A stretch of DNA of 64,000 nt from Methanocella_A sp963769045 (GTDB lineage Archaea > Halobacteriota > Methanocellia > Methanocellales > Methanocellaceae). The stretch is from contig CAVYKK010000012.1 in assembly GCA_963769045.1 (NCBI GenBank), forward strand, positions 1 to 64,000, written 5' to 3'. The notes under the pieces were generated by a model. That model did no database searches and was not told where the DNA came from. It saw nothing but the letters and a program-made list of their open reading frames with translations. The translations under genes and the position numbers were made by a program. Of this stretch, positions 61,192-64,000 are shown piece by piece; position 1 is the first letter of the stretch; each line of letters starts with the position of its first letter.

Positions 61192-62788
61192 TCTTTCGTT
61201 TCCCTCCTTTCTTTATTTTTGGCTTTCTAGTTTCAGGATATAATTGTGATTTAACACTCCCCCAGTACAACCTCATGGCGCGCACTCGGTCCTCTAGATC
61301 TCGCGCCTTTGCGTCCATCGGATCGAGGTTGTCATCGAGACACCTTGCACCGATTTTCGAAGTGAGGCCTTTCCATGTGCCTAGTAAGATTTGCTGAGCA
61401 TCGGAGTCTGACGGGCTGATAGCCTGCTGATATGACAATTCTCGCAAATACCTGTCCATAAACAATGGCTTGATAGACGACCAGTATGCATATGTGGCTT
61501 TCTCAACGATGCTATCCAGATTATCGGTAGATTTTTGATCCTTTCTGGCATATGCTCTTTTTATTGCATACCGGATACTTCTTGCCACAACATCTGCGCA
61601 ATCAATTGCATCCTGTACTTGTTTGCCAGAATTTTTTACTATCATCACTCCCCAAGGGAGAGATATTTGTTCAATCGTCCATTCACGCAGCCTAACTTCT
61701 AATGCGTCTTTTCGAAGACCGTATACCTCAAGAATGAGTGGCTTTTTATCTGATATGGCTTCAATCTCAACCAATTTTTGATATTGAGTCACAATAGAAG
61801 GCTTTTCAAAAGATTCTTTATTAACAGTGTTATAATCATCTTTATGGAGGAGCGCCAAAGGTCCAATGTCTCTCCATGGCTCACGGCTTTCAGAGGGTTT
61901 TAAAGGCATCTTTCCTTTACTTGTTATCTTATAGGCTACCTGTGGATCAGCCCAATTATCTGATGCTTTAAAACCTCCTCCATAATACATCTCACGTACT
62001 AAAGATTCTTTATTCTTGCCAGAATATGTACATACACCGCCATCGCCAGGTAATAGTCTGATCCGTCTTGCTCTCCAAGTTAATCCCTCTGGTAAAGAGA
62101 ACTGATTAACGAGCTTTTCTGGCTCAATGACATTATCGCTTCTCCAAGCTGGCGGTTCGTTACCAATTGGCTTGATTATTGGATCGATCACGCAAGAATT
62201 ATACAAAATTGTCTGAAAGATATTATCTCCCCGTATAAGAACGTACAACGGTGGGCCATTATTGATTCCACGTACATACCCTACGCCAGCATAAAAGGTG
62301 AACGGCGGTATTGTAACTAATCCTCTAGCACATTGTTCAAATGAAAACGCATGAGCACTATCTGTGTCATGGGATAAAAATTTGTTATTAAAACTCGGAG
62401 AAAGGTGCTGCATTAAAAATTGTATTGGCCATATTTTTGTTATTTTATCTATTTCATCATTCTCTGGATACTGCATGAAGGGGTATTTTTCATCAAATAA
62501 ATCGAATCGATTCTTCCATTGATTGGCGTAAACATCTATTACGTCCATATCAAATTGTTTCAGTGCAATAAATTTTTTTAATTCAGATGCTTTTTTAAGC
62601 GCCAATGCATCCATTACAAATGCGATAAGAAGCCGGTATATACCGAGCTGTATTAGCGGCGATGGATCAGATACACTGGTGAGAATATGTGCATCTCGCA
62701 GAGTATCCAGAATGCTCCGCTCTTTTGTATCCCCAGACTGGTCCGTGACTGGTATCCAAGGCTCAGTCAACAAATTAAATGTTGCCAC
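61181..62788 (-). CDS. cas8e: Cascade large subunit Cas8e (Cse1)
   Basis: Recognises the PAM and recruits Cas3; 535 residues. FNLLTEPWIPV at the N-terminus is the hallmark of Cse1, followed by the helical bundle in the C-terminal half. Overlaps cas3 by 14 bases and cse2 by 11, so translation is probably coupled. No frameshift was seen along its length. The C-terminus is basic (KKGGKRKN). Confidence 0.94.
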   Translation of the reverse strand: MATFNLLTEPWIPVTDQSGDTKERSILDTLRDAHILTSVSDPSPLIQLGIYRLLIAFVMDALALKKASELKKFIALKQFDMDVIDVYANQWKNRFDLFDEKYPFMQYPENDEIDKITKIWPIQFLMQHLSPSFNNKFLSHDTDSAHAFSFEQCARGLVTIPPFTFYAGVGYVRGINNGPPLYVLIRGDNIFQTILYNSCVIDPIIKPIGNEPPAWRSDNVIEPEKLVNQFSLPEGLTWRARRIRLLPGDGGVCTYSGKNKESLVREMYYGGGFKASDNWADPQVAYKITSKGKMPLKPSESREPWRDIGPLALLHKDDYNTVNKESFEKPSIVTQYQKLVEIEAISDKKPLILEVYGLRKDALEVRLREWTIEQISLPWGVMIVKNSGKQVQDAIDCADVVARSIRYAIKRAYARKDQKSTDNLDSIVEKATYAYWSSIKPLFMDRYLRELSYQQAISPSDSDAQQILLGTWKGLTSKIGARCLDDNLDPMDAKARDLEDRVRAMRLYWGSVKSQLYPETRKPKIKKGGKRKNEQ

Positions 62789-64000
62789 TTTTGTCCTCCT
62801 TGTCTATAGTAATACCTTGTTCCTCATCATCTTTGATCGTAATTCGCTTACCATTTTGATCAATGCCTACCCACTGGCAATCTTTCAACCGAAGTATCAA
62901 TTTGCCTGTAAGCCAGCGGGGTGAAGGTTTTATTTCTTCATAGCCCTCTGATCGTTTCAAGCCGTTGAGTTTGTATGCGGGTAGATTAACGAGATTCTTC
63001 ATAATGTCGGCAAGAATCTCCTTCTTGGGAGATAGTTTTGATTCAAATGTGCTATTGTATTCATTTCCATCAAGCAAGATAACCTGCCGTTCCTCGTATT
63101 CGCTAAATCGCGTACTGGCAAAAAAGTAGGATCGGGCCTCGCCTTCATTCTCGTTGAATGAGCAGGGTCTTGTCATTGAAAAAAAACTAAATTCATCAAC
63201 ATCTGGCTGATGGATTAGATAAGTTGAAGCCGCACCAGCAGCCTTGCTTCTTTTTGCTATCATATAATTGTACGCGACATCAATGTCTTCTTTCGGAACC
63301 CATTTTAATCCCGCTGCAGGAGGTAATCCCTTATCGGAATATACCAGCTCAATGAGCTCGCGCATGCCCGCTGGCAGACTTATGCTTTCCCTGTTTAAGG
63401 CGAATAACGTTCTGATCAGAACATAGCGATCGTAAACATATTCGGTCTTTCCAAAATCAAGGCTGCCGCTGGCTGGAAGCAGCACGTGTAGCGTTCGCTC
63501 GTTTCCAGATGGTCGACCCTTTCGATCGTGCCGGTGCAGGCGTCCCGCTCTCTGCAGTAACAGGTCGATGGGCGCTACTTCTGTGATCATCTCGTCGAAG
63601 TCCAGATCGAGGCTTTGCTCTACGACTTGCGTGGCCACGAGAATCGCTCTGCGCGGCCGTATCGCCATATCGGAGCTGCCATCCTCCCGCAGGCTGCTTT
63701 TATCGAAACGGCTTAATACCTCTTTCTCGATCTCCTGCCGCTTTCCTGCGCGGAACCTTGCATGGAACAGCTTTAACCATATGTCATCATCTTTAAGCAG
63801 CTTTTTAAGCTCGCGATATATGCCCTGTGCCGAACCAACAGTGTTAGCGATGACACATATACATCCGCCGTTCTTCGATAGAGCGACGGCAAGTTCTGCC
63901 GTTGCCCTGGCATTTTCCAGCATGCCCTGGTGCAGTGATAAAGAAATTTTGACGTGAGAAACTTCGCCTTCGACAAAGACCTCTTTCATACAACCGTGGC
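62775..64000 (-). CDS. cas3: CRISPR effector helicase-nuclease Cas3, C-terminal part
   Basis: The last roughly 408 residues of Cas3, the enzyme that unwinds and degrades the target once Cascade has bound it. The frame is open to the window edge, so the HD nuclease and first helicase domain lie beyond it. Visible are the second RecA-like domain with ATQVVEQSLDLDFDEM (motif V region), and QRAGRLHRHDR (motif VI), then the C-terminal domain. The ATG at 63989 is internal. First gene of the cas operon in this window. Confidence 0.95.
   Translation of the reverse strand, partial: HGCMKEVFVEGEVSHVKISLSLHQGMLENARATAELAVALSKNGGCICVIANTVGSAQGIYRELKKLLKDDDIWLKLFHARFRAGKRQEIEKEVLSRFDKSSLREDGSSDMAIRPRRAILVATQVVEQSLDLDFDEMITEVAPIDLLLQRAGRLHRHDRKGRPSGNERTLHVLLPASGSLDFGKTEYVYDRYVLIRTLFALNRESISLPAGMRELIELVYSDKGLPPAAGLKWVPKEDIDVAYNYMIAKRSKAAGAASTYLIHQPDVDEFSFFSMTRPCSFNENEGEARSYFFASTRFSEYEERQVILLDGNEYNSTFESKLSPKKEILADIMKNLVNLPAYKLNGLKRSEGYEEIKPSPRWLTGKLILRLKDCQWVGIDQNGKRITIKDDEEQGITIDKEDKSGNI

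Overview
The window looks like a chromosomal segment of a GC-rich methanogenic euryarchaeon, most like a member of the Methanocellales. The clues are archaeal housekeeping genes (ABCE1/Rli1, a PAN proteasome ATPase, an archaeal class I CCA-adding enzyme, ThpR, a DRG-type GTPase), an F420:NADP oxidoreductase, TrmB-type regulation, TATA-box promoters with several apparently leaderless genes, frequent TTG starts and a histidine tRNA without an encoded CCA. The genus is an inference; no 16S or mcr gene is present.

Layout. 0-2.8 kb: three paralogous lipoproteins. 2.8-5.8 kb: Rli1, an EMC6-like membrane protein and Fno. 6.0-20.3 kb: an accessory region of repeated small modules, namely zinc-free MDR oxidoreductases, flavodoxin-like proteins (two of four broken), DUF4386 membrane proteins, MarR regulators and PadR/HAAS pairs. 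Each MarR gene lies directly upstream of its own palindromic operator and a DUF4386 gene. 20.4-28.8 kb: an Mrp/NBP35 ATPase, small membrane proteins, a duplicated-domain secreted protein, DRG GTPase plus tRNA-His, and a TrmB regulator divergent from an ABC-2 exporter with twin operators. 28.76-31.27 kb: a sharply AT-rich three-gene island (protein kinase, unknown protein, PD-(D/E)XK nuclease), probably transferred. 31.4-33.4 kb: PAN and an RNase H-like protein. 33.5-34.85 kb: non-coding tandem repeats flanking a nested inverted repeat of about 585 bp. 34.9-51.3 kb: DedA, a DUF362/ferredoxin-type pair, PolX, ThpR, CCA enzyme, HDAC-family protein, regulators, transporter, nuclease, phosphoesterase, histidine kinase, hydrolase and a toxin-antitoxin pair.

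51.4-64 kb is a type I-E CRISPR-Cas locus, read on the minus strand in the order cas3 (cut by the window end), cas8e, cse2, cas7e, cas5e, cas6e, cas1, cas2, then an array of 88 repeats counted by hand. Cascade (Cas8e, Cse2, Cas7e, Cas5e, Cas6e) would process and carry crRNA, Cas3 would degrade targets, and Cas1-Cas2 would add spacers at the cas2-proximal end. The array holds a diverged 8-spacer duplication, an adjacent pair of near-identical spacers and four consecutive spacers of only 19-24 nt. cas7e and cas5e each carry an apparent single-base frameshift.

Single-base frameshifts also break polX, an endonuclease III-like gene, one flavodoxin and one MarR gene. This many in one window means either real gene decay or consensus errors in the sequence, and conclusions about loss of function depend on which. 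The most novel-looking items are the AT-rich kinase/unknown/nuclease island, the large nested inverted repeat at 33.7-34.3 kb, and the three regulator-operator-DUF4386 modules with diverged palindromes.
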